DNA from: Lepidurus packardi
Lineage: Eukaryota; Arthropoda; Branchiopoda; Notostraca; Triopsidae
DNA: 64,000 bases
Assembly: GCA_023053545.1 (NCBI GenBank)
Contig: JAKZAN010000004.1
Location: 310,001-374,000, forward strand
Reading direction: 5' to 3'
The notes under the pieces: generated by a model
The model's input: only the letters and a program-made list of their open reading frames with translations
What the model was told of the DNA's origin: nothing
Database searches by the model: none
Position numbers and translations under genes: made by a program
Shown here: piece after piece, positions 13,865 through 24,906 of the stretch
Layout: each line of letters begins with the position of its first letter
Numbering within the stretch: the stretch's first letter is position 1

Positions 13865-14770
13865 TCATAACTTATTAATCCTCTCTATTTCATGTACGAA
13901 TTTTGTCAGGGCACAAAAGGTTCTGGGATCAGACAAGAAAATACGCGGATTAAAATGTACTTTTAACATAGACAGTTGTTGAAGGAATTTGGCACGTTCG
14001 CGATTTAGTTTGGTACAATGTAAGAGAAGGTGGGGGACATTTTGTCTGGACTGGGACTGGCAGGTACAGATGTCATTACTTTTTTTATGGTGGAGATTTT
14101 GCTAGTTCCTTAACTAGAACAGACTCATTTAAATTACGTATTTCTCAATTTTACAGGGTAATAGCCAGTACTTTTGGCAAGATCGTAAACCGTTCGTCTG
14201 AGTTAGACATTGGTGGGAATCAAGAATGTGCTTGAAAGCAAGGACCTCTCCAGATCTCATCCGATCACACATGGGCTAAAATTCGACTCCGTACCTGCAA
14301 CTTGTTATCACTGGGCACGTAAAACGATGCAAGCAAATTGTCGGGTGCGTAATGGCCCGACAGTTAAACGAGTGGTGTCCCTCATCTTTTCTGTCTTTCA
14401 AAAATTTTTGTGATCCACAATAACGCACAATAACTGGCGTGTTACGTTGGCAATGGGTCGTTGTATGGGTTGTTTTATGTGCGAAATATTGTACGTGGGA
14501 GAGTCTATAAATTTTTCTAGGTTCCACATAGCTATAGTTACATAGAGGATTTTAGGATTTTTAGTGAGGGGGGAGGAGAGTTGAACCTGGGACATAATGT
14601 CGATAATAGTGGAAGTAGAGAATTTGGAATTTCCAAATGGAATGAAGGGTACGTGACGTGACAATGTCTCTTATAATCATATCACATTTGGAAATGGTAA
14701 CACCATGTTGCAATATATGGGTGCTGTCAGTATAGAAATGCAACTTTTTTATAACTGTTGTTGGTACCGA
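13865..14770 (-). pseudogene. Decayed non-LTR retrotransposon 3' region (RNase H-like and C-terminal zinc motif)
   Basis: The minus strand at 14095-13865 reads openly for about 75 codons and ends in a stop. It contains the C-terminal Cys/His motif of non-LTR retrotransposon polyproteins: C-x-C followed by RQNVPHLLLHC, then an R-rich helix and a hydrophobic tail. About 650 bp upstream, at 14746-14700, another minus-strand frame contains FYTDSTHILQ, like the catalytic TDS strand of retroelement RNase H. A hydrophobic stretch in a different frame precedes it. Stops and frameshifts separate the blocks. I could not place a reverse-transcriptase YxDD motif further right. This is probably a truncated old insertion in the same orientation as the Helentron genes. 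The C-terminal motif is good evidence; the RNase H call is weaker. Confidence 0.5.
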
Positions 14771-16911
14771 GAATTAATGCACAGAGTATTATAGGAATCG
14801 GGGGAAAGTGACATACTATATGAAACGGGAATTTTGTTCATTATGCAACGCACTATTCAGGAGTACAGTATATACAGTTGAATTGTTACGTTGATGTATG
14901 AAAGGACGTTTTGGGAAAACGCAATGCATTTGCTGCATTTCGTTCCTTCGATTGAGAGTTTCAGTGTTTTATGGAGTTATACGATGTGGAATTTTGCTCG
15001 TGGAAGTTTGGATATCCGTTATACATATACGTTCGCAGATACGTTCGCTTTCCGTAGAGGATGAGCGGTAGTAGATGGTTTGTATCTTCTTTGTGGAATT
15101 GCGTGAGTACTTTACGACACAGAAAGTGTAGGTAGATGTTGCGCCTTTTTTTTCTATGGATAAGATTATGTTTAAATAATTGTTTTCTTGGAGAAGATAG
15201 GATTTTGATAGGATAAAAAGCCGGAGAGAGCATGCAAAAATTGGAGTTCGTTAACGGAGAGTGTGGCATGATACTCTTAACAAAAACTTAGGAAAGCGAT
15301 TTGATTGGAAAGAAGTTATGTTAAGATTTTACGATGTAGCGCTAAGGGAGTCAAAGTTAGCATGCATTTTAGTTCGAACAGGATTTATGGAGAGAAATTA
15401 CTTATCGGTGATAATTGACAGGATATAGTAGTCATTCTTTTGTAAGAGAGAATGACGGTCTCAGTTGTAGCTGCTCCAAGTGAGGATGTTGATAATGTTG
15501 GACGTTTGTTGATCTTGTTAAGTTGATATAAAATAGCACGTTTGGGTGTTGTTACGGTTTGTGTTAGCGATGCATGCTTGTAGAACTTGCGTAATGGGAA
15601 AGTGCGTAATTAGTCCTAGAGAGAAAGTAAACGTTGATTCTAATTAGAATTAAGATTTTCAGGGAGCTCGTAAAAATTTTTCAATAGAAAAGTTCTTAAT
15701 GATTTTACCATAGTTTTTGTCGATAGTCTTCTCCCGTAGTTTATCAATGCTGGGCTGGGAGCTTTTCTTCACACTTTTTACATTACGAAGGAAAGTGATT
15801 TTTTTTCTCAGTTCAGCAAGTTATCTACGGTTTTCATATTTGACAGAAATATAAGCATCGCGTATGAGAAAGAAGCGGACTTGGAGTGGTGAATGTTGAT
15901 AAACTAGAAATATTCCAGTTGTCCTAAATTGTTTGTGTTCTCTCTGCACTGTTGCATTCTGTTGTGAAAGAAAGATAATGAAAAGGAATAGTCTCCTGAA
16001 AATGAGTCAATTTGTAAATTTCTTCAGAAAATAGAATTAGAAAGAATAAGAAGTCATATATACTTACTTGTATTTATTGCAGTTTTCCAACTGCAGTAGG
16101 GTCCGGTTAAAAAGTCTTGAAATTTTTAGCGAAATGCCATTGTTGGAAAATGGGTACGAGCGTATAAGTAGCCTATAATTGTTGGGAAGGCGCGAAATGT
16201 ACTGAATGTAATTGCGGGATTATTGATTCCTGTGTTTCGAATTTGTATTGTATACTATGTCAGGAAGTGTTATGTATGGTATATACAGGGAGCATTTATT
16301 GAATGGTATTTGGGCAAACTACGATGAAAAGCATTTCACTTGACAGATTAAATGTCAATAAGTGTAATACTGTACTGGATAGAAATATTATTATGAATTT
16401 AGATATTTTGAGAGATGTTCTCTTGTCGTGTGTTCTTATTTCGTGTTATGTGTACGTACAGATACGTCACATATTTTTGTGTGGGGACGGCGATGGAGGA
16501 GTTTCTAGTTGGGGGGGGGGGATTGGTCCTTTTTGTACTGTTTTCTGGTGGTGGTTAGTTGGAAAAAGAGAGGGTCAGTCAGAAAGAGTTAATAAGAGAA
16601 GGTGGAAAGCGATAGTCGGTTGAGTTGGAGCTGAGTTGAGTTGTCAATGTGCTGGAGAAAGAAGTTAAGCGGCAGTATAGTTATAGCGCCGAGTTATATA
16701 GAGGAGTGATTAAGCAACTGTTTATTTGTGGGAATGAAATACAGCTGATCGTTTATTTTGTTCTAAAACGTTTTCGTGTGCTTGCATAACATTCGTTTAC
16801 ATAAAATATATTTATATTTAAACTTATTATTTTATAAATTAAATTTGTACGTCCATGTTTCATCTTCTTATATGATTGATAATGCATGTGTAAGTCCTTG
16901 GCAGTTTGAGG
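14771..16911. other. G/T-rich region downstream of Rep/helicase ORF, no intact gene
   Basis: This follows the stop of the Rep/helicase ORF. The plus strand is G/T-rich and C-poor, with a G10 run at 16511-16520. Minus-strand ORFs such as 15269-14961 may be remains of the retrotransposon ending at 13865, but I could not identify a reverse-transcriptase motif in them. The first few hundred bases left of 16912 probably form the 3' UTR of the Rep/helicase transcript. Confidence 0.4.
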
Positions 16912-19900
16912 TTAAGTATCAGGTAATTGAATGTGAATAATTTTGTGATCTGAATAGTATGTTTCATACACACCAGTTTTAGGATTGTGTAAGTTTGAGT
17001 AAATATGATCCAACGTTGATGAATAGTCGGTTGTATAGGAAGTAATATGCTGTCTTAGAGTCAGGGGTTTGAGTATGTCGGCAATTTTGGCAGCGTATGT
17101 AGTGTGAGTATGCATATTGACATTAAAATCGCCCATAAGTATAATTCTTTCAAAGGAGCTGTCAACGTCTCGTACGAGTTGCTCCAGTGCGTCGTACAAC
17201 TTTTCTATATTGTGCCCATGATGTCTATATAATACGTATACTGCTAATCGTAATTCCTTAACATGATAGGTAGCTACTTCAAGGTATTTGTTGGAACACA
17301 GACGAGTAAAAATTCCAGTAAGTTTGGAATAAATAACGATTCCATAAGGTGAATTACCCTGGTGAGTTGTAGCGAAATCCATACGGTGTAACTGGAAGTC
17401 TGGTAAGTTATAGTCGTTGTCTCTATCAGTTGTGCATAAACGAGTTTCACACATGGCAAATATAGCGGTCATTGCGATGAAAGGATCACATAGAATGTCG
17501 GGAATGTGTTTTCGTAATGAGACGACGTTTAGGAACGCCACGATTTTTGTTTCAGATAGAACAACAGATCTTACGTCCTCCAGTGTGAGTTTTTGAGGAT
17601 TGCTTCGGAGACGATCCACTTCATTTTTTATGTCGGAAGACACTTTAATACCGGATTCATTAAGATCTTCAATGTAAAGGCCATCAAGTCGTTTGGCTCT
17701 GCTGATCGCTACGTAATGCATGTTGCATGTTGCGTGAGCCAAGTTAACAACCACCTGCTCCATCGTTTGTCCTTGAGCACGATGAATTGTTTTTGAGCTA
17801 TTAGGTCTTAACGGGTACTGGAGTCGCTCGAATTCTGTTCTAAGGAACGTGTATCTACAAGTTACAGGGAATACAGGTGTCCATTGTTTTGAAACTGTGC
17901 AGTCTTGTTGGTATAATTGTAGATGTTTGTCACGGCAATGCTTACCCACAGAACTGTCTTTAAATTCTACCCAAATGGGAGCCTGTTTCGAACAATGTAA
18001 TATAGGACACGTGTGCTTAAAATTCGCGTCAACATTGTCTTTACCTAGAGGTGGTAAATTTTGTGGTAATCTTCTAATTGTACATTCGGATCCATTCGCC
18101 ATACCATCACTAACGTCAGAGTTAATATTATACTCAAAAGGCAAATCAATTGCTATGAATAAATAACGAATACTGTTACTACTAGTAGTTTTATTAGGTA
18201 ACTTCTTTAATAAAGAATTTGTATCGATACCCTTACAGCCTTTTATGGGCATATCATTACTAACTATTAAAATTTTATCATTTTGCGCATTTTCCCATTC
18301 TTTTTGGTTGTAGCAGTCAACGTCGTTATTTCGGTAACTAATCCGTTGTATATGTGGAGGGGGCTTCGGAGAAATTCGGCTACGCAATAAGGAAGTATCT
18401 TCCTTTGTATGTTTTCCTTCACGTAGACGGTTCAGTAGCTCGGCGAACTTTAAGTCTTCTTTTTGTCGCATAATTTGTTGTAGTTCATAAATTTTAAAGT
18501 TGTCTATCCACAGATGTTGGGCTAAGCAACGTGCCCCTGTATTTGAATATTTGAAAATAGGCTGGGCCTTTGTAGGTGGTAGCTGAAAGAGATCACCGAC
18601 ACATAATATTGATTTGCCTCCAAATATTCGGGAACAGCCAAATATTTCTTTCAAACGGAAATCAATATAATAAAGCATATTTATTCCAACCATGGAAACT
18701 TCGTCTATTATAAAAAGCTGTACGTCACGGAATAATATGGCTAATTGGGAGCGAACTTGTGAATTTAGGGACAAAAAAGAATTGTTAGCATCAAACATTT
18801 TGCCAGCTGGAATATGAAACGTGCTGTGTATTGTTGATCCGCCTACACTGAATGCTGCTTTGCCTGTGTAAGCTACTATTACAACTTTCTTTGTATCAGG
18901 ATTCGAGTTAGGAGCCTTATTATAGTACCGTGTTAAGCACGCGTTAATAGCTCGAACAACCACACTTTTTCCAGTCCCCGCTCCACCGCTTAGGTATCTG
19001 CAATAGCTTCCAGTTTTTGTTTTATGCATAAATAACAGATCTAAAACAAATAATCGTTGTTCTACATTAAGACTACGCATTAAACTGTAATACTCTTCGT
19101 CTTGTAATCCGTAATGTTCTATTACCCTTACTGCCTTCCCTAGTCCCGCATCATCAACGCTGCAAGTCGGTAAGTCTCTTCCTATATCTGGAATTGGCAT
19201 ACAGTTATACTCGGGATCGTACATTTGATTAGGGGCATTTTCTTGCTCTTGCGTTACTTCTTCGTCTTCCGAGTCTATATGGCTGAAATAGTTACGATCA
19301 AAAAACTCGTGGAGAGGTTTCTCTAAAATATCGTCAACAGTAGAACTGTAAGGTTCATAGATGTCGCGCTCTTTTAGTACACGACGGAACACGTTATTCT
19401 GAAAATACTTCGCTTCGTAGGTTTTTTGGTCTTTCAGTTCTTTGTGGTCTCGCCATGGCCAATATAACATCAGTTTCGTGTGGTAATATTTCTCGGGGTT
19501 ACCCTCACGACGATAATTCATAAAGCGTAGGATGCGTTGTTTCGTTCTAACTGTGTATTGCGAGTTTTTGTCAGATTTCTCGCAATTTTTTGAATAGTCT
19601 TCGAATTCATTATCACTTGTCATATCATCTGAAAATTCAGCCTGTTCTAGACAATAACCGTCATTACCGATCACAGGCGAATAATTTTTTACATATGCAT
19701 GTGTGTATTTAGTTAAATATTCTGCCAAGCTAATATCACTGAGGTGTTCAGGTCTCCTAGAATATCTGTCGAAGAAGTTTTCACTAATTACGTTTTCATT
19801 ATCATCGTTCATCTTCTCTATAACTGCGAAAGGTTTTGTGAGTACGACTCTTTCCTCAGGTTCGCACGTATTTACAAAGATGACAGATCTGCTAAACTTT

Positions 19901-22900
19901 CGCAGCGGTAATTGTAGAATTAAGAAAACAGCTTCTTGTACACCTACTTCTGATGAGTTCAGAAATTTATTGCCCAACATCCTGAATTTTTCTCTGATAC
20001 TAAAATTGCCGTCGCGTACCTCTTGCACTACGTTACGAAGAGTCTCACTCATTCCTCTCTGAGACTTGGTCATGTAGCTCGCAATATAGGAGGCAGCAGC
20101 GTAAGCATCGTCAACGTACTGTATATCCATATTCGCATTCCAAAACAGGAGAAGTAATGGATTAAAAGCATTTATCATACATTCATTGGGGGCACGCTTC
20201 AGAAATAGTGTTTTCTTTGGAATACGTGATCGTAAAGCACCAACATAGGTTTCTAAATTAAATCCGCATTTGCTTAAAAATTCGGAGAAAGTGGTTAAGT
20301 TTTCACTGGGTAGTTTCATGATTTCTTCTACTTTTTTCCATGCAACTCTGTATTGCTGTAACTTAACTTTCGGCTCTGCAGAATCCAATGGCTTTAAAAT
20401 CATTGTATATGGCAGTGGAGGTTTCGGAAATCCAAAGCGACATTTGTTATTTTTACCTTTTCCTTTACATGTAAAGGAATGCTTGTGTTTCTGTACTTCT
20501 TTTGCTATAGATGCTGAAGCGCCAGATAATTCGCACGTGACGTAGCAATCAACAAAACGGATTAAGCTTTCCTCGTACGACAATTCGTCTTGAAAATCAG
20601 TGGGGCACGGCTGATTATGACACCACACGAACATATGTATGTGAGGAGACCCGCGCTGTTGAAATTCCACGCGAATTGCATAATCTTTAAGTTTACCGAC
20701 TGGTTCCGTAGAGTTTCGTAAAAATTGTAATAGTATATCTACACGGTAGTTAAAATACCTAGCACAGGTAACACTGTCTTTCAATAAACGACACTTATCC
20801 AACCAAGTTAACGAGAGAAGCTCTTCCTTCGTATAAGAACGACCATCAACTGTTCTTCCTAATATGCGTAAGAGTTCTAACCATCTAGTTTCAGCGGCTG
20901 AAAAGCTGAGAAAAAAAGCCGGTGGGCCAACTTGACGTATCATGGCAAATAAATCATGACACATACGCTGGTAATAGGGAGGTGATCCACGGACGCATCT
21001 TAAGAAATTAAAACCTCCATCGAATTGTAGTGAGTGCAAAATTTCTGGATTTTTAAACATTTTAGCATTAAATGTGGTACCCGGTTTTCTATCCTTTCCT
21101 TTGACAATACGTGTTGCGAAACGCATAGTGTCCGCTATCTTTTTAATCTGTATCTTCTTGAGTTTGAAGAAAATATTAACCTCGTCTTGAGCAACACGAC
21201 GGTCAACATTCTGTAACTCGGCCTTGCAAAGAGAACTATAGGAGACCGGTCGACAACGATAACGGCGCCCTTGTAATGCAATATTGCAATCAATATTATC
21301 CAACGATGCTAGTCTAGAGTCTTTCTTAACATACACGGGCCTGGCATATCCGCAGAAAATATGCGGAAACCCCAGCTCTTCACAGTATTTATCAGTAAGC
21401 ACACCGAATGGTCTTTTGTTTTCTCCGGGTGCTATGGAATGAATTACATCGTCACCCTCACCGTGAAGAAAGTTTTCATTTAGTAATACAGTATCCATGT
21501 TTACTCTAGCAATGTCTTCAGAATCCTCTTGGTCACTACTACCGTCACACAATTCGTTTTGTGATAACGTAGTGTTCTTATCATCTTCATGTTGCACTGA
21601 TCTACCGTCAATTACGCATTCTTCCGCACTTATGTGCGGCAATTCTTCTTCCGCTACAAACTGCCAGTTTTCTGCCAAAGAAATACCATGTTCAATAAAT
21701 AATGGGCGTCTTACCAACAACTCTGCTGCGTAACGAACTAGATTTGGACGTACAGTTTCCACAAATTCAGGGCGAGTATATTCTAGTTTTCTTTTTAGAG
21801 CAACTTTTATTGTCTCGAAGTCACGAAACGTGCGAGGTAATTCGGTTATAGTTTCGTCTATGTCATGAGGTATATTAATTACATTTCCCTTCAGTTTCGA
21901 TTGCCCACCCTGGCGTTGTGGCTGCAATTTTAAGAACATGAGACGGGGAGACACTAGCCTTCTTTCCATATCATTTAAAACTGTAAGCTCGTCCGGTCTT
22001 TCCGGGAAAGAAACTTGGTTTAATACAGATACTGGAGGTACTTCGCCTTTTTTTATATACTTATAACAAGTTCTGCAAACATATTGTTTATATACCGAAG
22101 TGAAACATTTTTCAAATAAATTTCTTGCACGATGACCTTCCTTGCCAGTTAACGGTTCTACGTTTTTCCGCAACATTTCTACTGTACATAAAGTGCGTCT
22201 AAAAAATAGCTGACAGCAACAACCACAAACAAAATCGGCTCCCTCAGCAAGTAAATTTTTCAGTTTTCGCATGACTTTATCTACGGATTCAGTTTTAGTC
22301 TCTGTTGTCGTGCAAGTTTCTGTCGCGCGACTGTCTATTGAAACCGTATCGAAACATTTTAGTGTATTGTGGTAGTCAAGATCCTTCCGAGTACGGTCAA
22401 TGGTTCTTTGATTTCTATGACAAAAGACCTCAGGGTGCCCTTCATGCGAACAACTACATATGATTTCATTAGAAAAGCAACTGAGGCATCCCCTTTTAGC
22501 GTCAACAATACAATCCAGTGCTAGGAAACAACAGTTTTCGATTCTGCAGGGAGTCACAGCTAAAACTAGTGAATATATCGTAAATTCATTCGAATCGTTC
22601 CATCCTATGAAACATTCATGTATTATACTCGGAAATTCAGCTACTGTACTGTTCCTAATTACGGCACACCTATCGTACGACGTGCAATAAGATCCACAAC
22701 TACGCGTGCTATTGTGACTACAAAATATGCTTAAAACGTTATCTTCTGTTCTGCAGACGGCAATGCAATAACTCCTATATTGTATAACGAAATAAGTACC
22801 CTCGCGCAACGAAAGACTGAAATAGGTACTAAATTGTGAAGGCGAAACAGTTGTGCACAATACCTTTGAGAAATACGTGTAAGACAATCCGATGTTAGGA

Positions 22901-24879
22901 ATGCAAAATTTACTAGGAAAGTTGTCAACAGATATCCGAACATTGTTATTAGCAAATAAGTTGTATACAATTATGCCTACTTTTCGGATATTTCCAATCA
23001 TGTCTATATCCGCAAGTTCATTGTTATGTAAGCCTCTAGCTGTTGCGTAACGCAAGAGCAGGAAAACAATGCTGAGGGGCACAGACTGGTCACATTTTCT
23101 AGGAGAATAGAAGTTCTCCGCGTAATCAACACCTTTGCATAAAACCAAATGTCTGGTAAAATTGTCTCCGCTTTCAAACTGTACGTTACAATCGTTGCAC
23201 TTTAAATGTGTGACACCGAAAGATAAAAACCGACAATTACGTACATGTTTTCGAAATACTCGTTCTCGAACAAAGACTACACCGCAACCTTGGCACAATA
23301 AATTTTTAGTCTGGCTACCAGAGGAAGAATTACAAGTACTTTCAATATTGTTTACCATTAAATTCGTAGTTCTCGGGAGCTTAGATTGACCAACACTAAA
23401 TTCTAGATAACCCTCCTGTCTTGTCTGCTCGCCTTTAGTATTATTCTTGGTAGTTCGGTTATTCGAACTTTTGATCACCTCTTGTACAGACGGACTAGAG
23501 AAAAGAACGGGACACACACACAAATGTCTGCGTAAATTAAATGAAGAAAATAACGCCTGGCTGCAGTGTTCACATGTAAACTCTTGCACATTACTGATCA
23601 CAGGCATTTTGCTGTCAACTATTCCTTTATTGCAATTACGTCTTTGCAAATGTCTGTTAAAGTTGTAAACAGAAGAAAAATGCTGATGACATGAAACACA
23701 GTCAGTCCTTTTACTAGAATTACCAGCTTTACATAATGCTAAATGTCTGCTCAAACCACGGCGCGAAAGAAAAGTTCGTTGGCACGTTTCGCAAACAAAC
23801 TGGTCATGTTCACCTTTTTTCTCAATGACAGGTTTGTGGCGTCCAAATTCTACATGTCCTTTTTCTCCTGAAAATGAATGATCAAATGCAGATATGTTTG
23901 AATCACCTTTTGAATCGTCAACGATCAGAGCAAACGGCTGTGGTAACGTTTCTGTGAGATCCTTGGCCAAATTAATGCAGGGAGAAACACCGTTTCTATC
24001 TTTCGAACAATCTTCCATTACTTCAAGATACTTTAATGAAACTTCAGAGTTATTTTTTTTAGCATGTTTTATTGTTAAACTCTCATCAACTTCGTATTTC
24101 CGTTTTCTCAGAATATTCAAATTATTCTTGGTATCAAATTTCGATGTCGAAACATCTACTAATTGTGGGTTAATATTAATAGCATTCAGATCAGTCCAAT
24201 TACCCGATGAGACACGTACATCATTACATGCAACCCGACTGCACTTATCTACAGTTGTCAACGTATCATCCGGTCGTGCACCCCGAATTTCATGACAACA
24301 AATAGGAACAATATCATACTGTGGATTACCACTGAAACCATACATCCTCCGTAAATACTCAAGCAGTTCATCAAAAGTAAACTCTAACAGGACGGCAGTA
24401 CCGCTTGTGCAACGCTGACCAAACTCATCACGCGCATGCGAGTCAAAAACAAAATATCTTCCACTACGCTCCATGATACTAGTACAAAATGAGCAACTAA
24501 TAAAAAGCACTCCTACACAGTGTTCCGCAAGCTTCACTGCATCTTCCAAAGACCAATGCCAATAACGTGTTGTACATGGCCATATAAACCCAAAAGCATC
24601 TTCACCATGCACAAAGGTCTTTAATACACCTAAATCTCCACAACCAACAAATCGAGGCAATTCTGAAAAGCTAAAGAATGCATGAGCGTGCTTATACGTA
24701 CGATAAATCTCGTCTCCAATTGACATTATCTGGTGCATGTCATGCTCAATCCAATTGGCAGGGAAAACAAAATAACTCCATGCAATAGAAACAAAAGCCA
24801 TGGGTGTGCATTGTACACCACGACTTTCACTCGTACCAACCGAATCTTGTGAATATCGAGCCTTGCAGACGAGCCTCAT
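16912..24879 (-). CDS. Helentron Rep/helicase/endonuclease polyprotein (2655 aa, intact)
   Basis: Rolling-circle transposase in one uninterrupted ORF. Residues 1-200: tegument/OTU-like (C76-type) cysteine peptidase with RGVQCTPMAF (Cys24) and FDSHARD (Asp146, His148). About 360-590: five C2HC/C2H2-type zinc fingers (for example FVCETCQRTFLSRRGLSRH). Next comes a Cys-rich Helitron N-terminal segment (YVCRTCYKYIKKGEVPP). About 1200-1640: Helitron-like N domain and HUH relaxase, with FQQRGSPHIHMF near 1408 and a tyrosine-rich motif (YAAASYIASYMTKS) after it. About 1930-2450: PIF1-type SF1B helicase with Walker A GGAGTGKS near 1966, Walker B LFIIDEVSM and C-terminal motif YVAISRAKR. About 2470-2655: exonuclease/endonuclease/phosphatase domain with CETRL, ILMGDFNVN, STLDHIY and YSDHKII. 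An EEP-type endonuclease after the helicase is the mark of Helentron-type elements. Every catalytic motif I looked for is present, suggesting recent activity. Confidence 0.93.
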   Translation of the reverse strand: MRLVCKARYSQDSVGTSESRGVQCTPMAFVSIAWSYFVFPANWIEHDMHQIMSIGDEIYRTYKHAHAFFSFSELPRFVGCGDLGVLKTFVHGEDAFGFIWPCTTRYWHWSLEDAVKLAEHCVGVLFISCSFCTSIMERSGRYFVFDSHARDEFGQRCTSGTAVLLEFTFDELLEYLRRMYGFSGNPQYDIVPICCHEIRGARPDDTLTTVDKCSRVACNDVRVSSGNWTDLNAININPQLVDVSTSKFDTKNNLNILRKRKYEVDESLTIKHAKKNNSEVSLKYLEVMEDCSKDRNGVSPCINLAKDLTETLPQPFALIVDDSKGDSNISAFDHSFSGEKGHVEFGRHKPVIEKKGEHDQFVCETCQRTFLSRRGLSRHLALCKAGNSSKRTDCVSCHQHFSSVYNFNRHLQRRNCNKGIVDSKMPVISNVQEFTCEHCSQALFSSFNLRRHLCVCPVLFSSPSVQEVIKSSNNRTTKNNTKGEQTRQEGYLEFSVGQSKLPRTTNLMVNNIESTCNSSSGSQTKNLLCQGCGVVFVRERVFRKHVRNCRFLSFGVTHLKCNDCNVQFESGDNFTRHLVLCKGVDYAENFYSPRKCDQSVPLSIVFLLLRYATARGLHNNELADIDMIGNIRKVGIIVYNLFANNNVRISVDNFPSKFCIPNIGLSYTYFSKVLCTTVSPSQFSTYFSLSLREGTYFVIQYRSYCIAVCRTEDNVLSIFCSHNSTRSCGSYCTSYDRCAVIRNSTVAEFPSIIHECFIGWNDSNEFTIYSLVLAVTPCRIENCCFLALDCIVDAKRGCLSCFSNEIICSCSHEGHPEVFCHRNQRTIDRTRKDLDYHNTLKCFDTVSIDSRATETCTTTETKTESVDKVMRKLKNLLAEGADFVCGCCCQLFFRRTLCTVEMLRKNVEPLTGKEGHRARNLFEKCFTSVYKQYVCRTCYKYIKKGEVPPVSVLNQVSFPERPDELTVLNDMERRLVSPRLMFLKLQPQRQGGQSKLKGNVINIPHDIDETITELPRTFRDFETIKVALKRKLEYTRPEFVETVRPNLVRYAAELLVRRPLFIEHGISLAENWQFVAEEELPHISAEECVIDGRSVQHEDDKNTTLSQNELCDGSSDQEDSEDIARVNMDTVLLNENFLHGEGDDVIHSIAPGENKRPFGVLTDKYCEELGFPHIFCGYARPVYVKKDSRLASLDNIDCNIALQGRRYRCRPVSYSSLCKAELQNVDRRVAQDEVNIFFKLKKIQIKKIADTMRFATRIVKGKDRKPGTTFNAKMFKNPEILHSLQFDGGFNFLRCVRGSPPYYQRMCHDLFAMIRQVGPPAFFLSFSAAETRWLELLRILGRTVDGRSYTKEELLSLTWLDKCRLLKDSVTCARYFNYRVDILLQFLRNSTEPVGKLKDYAIRVEFQQRGSPHIHMFVWCHNQPCPTDFQDELSYEESLIRFVDCYVTCELSGASASIAKEVQKHKHSFTCKGKGKNNKCRFGFPKPPLPYTMILKPLDSAEPKVKLQQYRVAWKKVEEIMKLPSENLTTFSEFLSKCGFNLETYVGALRSRIPKKTLFLKRAPNECMINAFNPLLLLFWNANMDIQYVDDAYAAASYIASYMTKSQRGMSETLRNVVQEVRDGNFSIREKFRMLGNKFLNSSEVGVQEAVFLILQLPLRKFSRSVIFVNTCEPEERVVLTKPFAVIEKMNDDNENVISENFFDRYSRRPEHLSDISLAEYLTKYTHAYVKNYSPVIGNDGYCLEQAEFSDDMTSDNEFEDYSKNCEKSDKNSQYTVRTKQRILRFMNYRREGNPEKYYHTKLMLYWPWRDHKELKDQKTYEAKYFQNNVFRRVLKERDIYEPYSSTVDDILEKPLHEFFDRNYFSHIDSEDEEVTQEQENAPNQMYDPEYNCMPIPDIGRDLPTCSVDDAGLGKAVRVIEHYGLQDEEYYSLMRSLNVEQRLFVLDLLFMHKTKTGSYCRYLSGGAGTGKSVVVRAINACLTRYYNKAPNSNPDTKKVVIVAYTGKAAFSVGGSTIHSTFHIPAGKMFDANNSFLSLNSQVRSQLAILFRDVQLFIIDEVSMVGINMLYYIDFRLKEIFGCSRIFGGKSILCVGDLFQLPPTKAQPIFKYSNTGARCLAQHLWIDNFKIYELQQIMRQKEDLKFAELLNRLREGKHTKEDTSLLRSRISPKPPPHIQRISYRNNDVDCYNQKEWENAQNDKILIVSNDMPIKGCKGIDTNSLLKKLPNKTTSSNSIRYLFIAIDLPFEYNINSDVSDGMANGSECTIRRLPQNLPPLGKDNVDANFKHTCPILHCSKQAPIWVEFKDSSVGKHCRDKHLQLYQQDCTVSKQWTPVFPVTCRYTFLRTEFERLQYPLRPNSSKTIHRAQGQTMEQVVVNLAHATCNMHYVAISRAKRLDGLYIEDLNESGIKVSSDIKNEVDRLRSNPQKLTLEDVRSVVLSETKIVAFLNVVSLRKHIPDILCDPFIAMTAIFAMCETRLCTTDRDNDYNLPDFQLHRMDFATTHQGNSPYGIVIYSKLTGIFTRLCSNKYLEVATYHVKELRLAVYVLYRHHGHNIEKLYDALEQLVRDVDSSFERIILMGDFNVNMHTHTTYAAKIADILKPLTLRQHITSYTTDYSSTLDHIYSNLHNPKTGVYETYYSDHKIIHIQLPDT

Positions 24880-24906
24880 ATTTAAATTTTAGAGTTACCA
24901 ATGAAA

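Noticed and set aside
14961..15269. 102-codon minus-strand ORF as a reverse-transcriptase piece
   Set aside because: Its position fits the decayed retrotransposon, but I could not find an RT motif in it.
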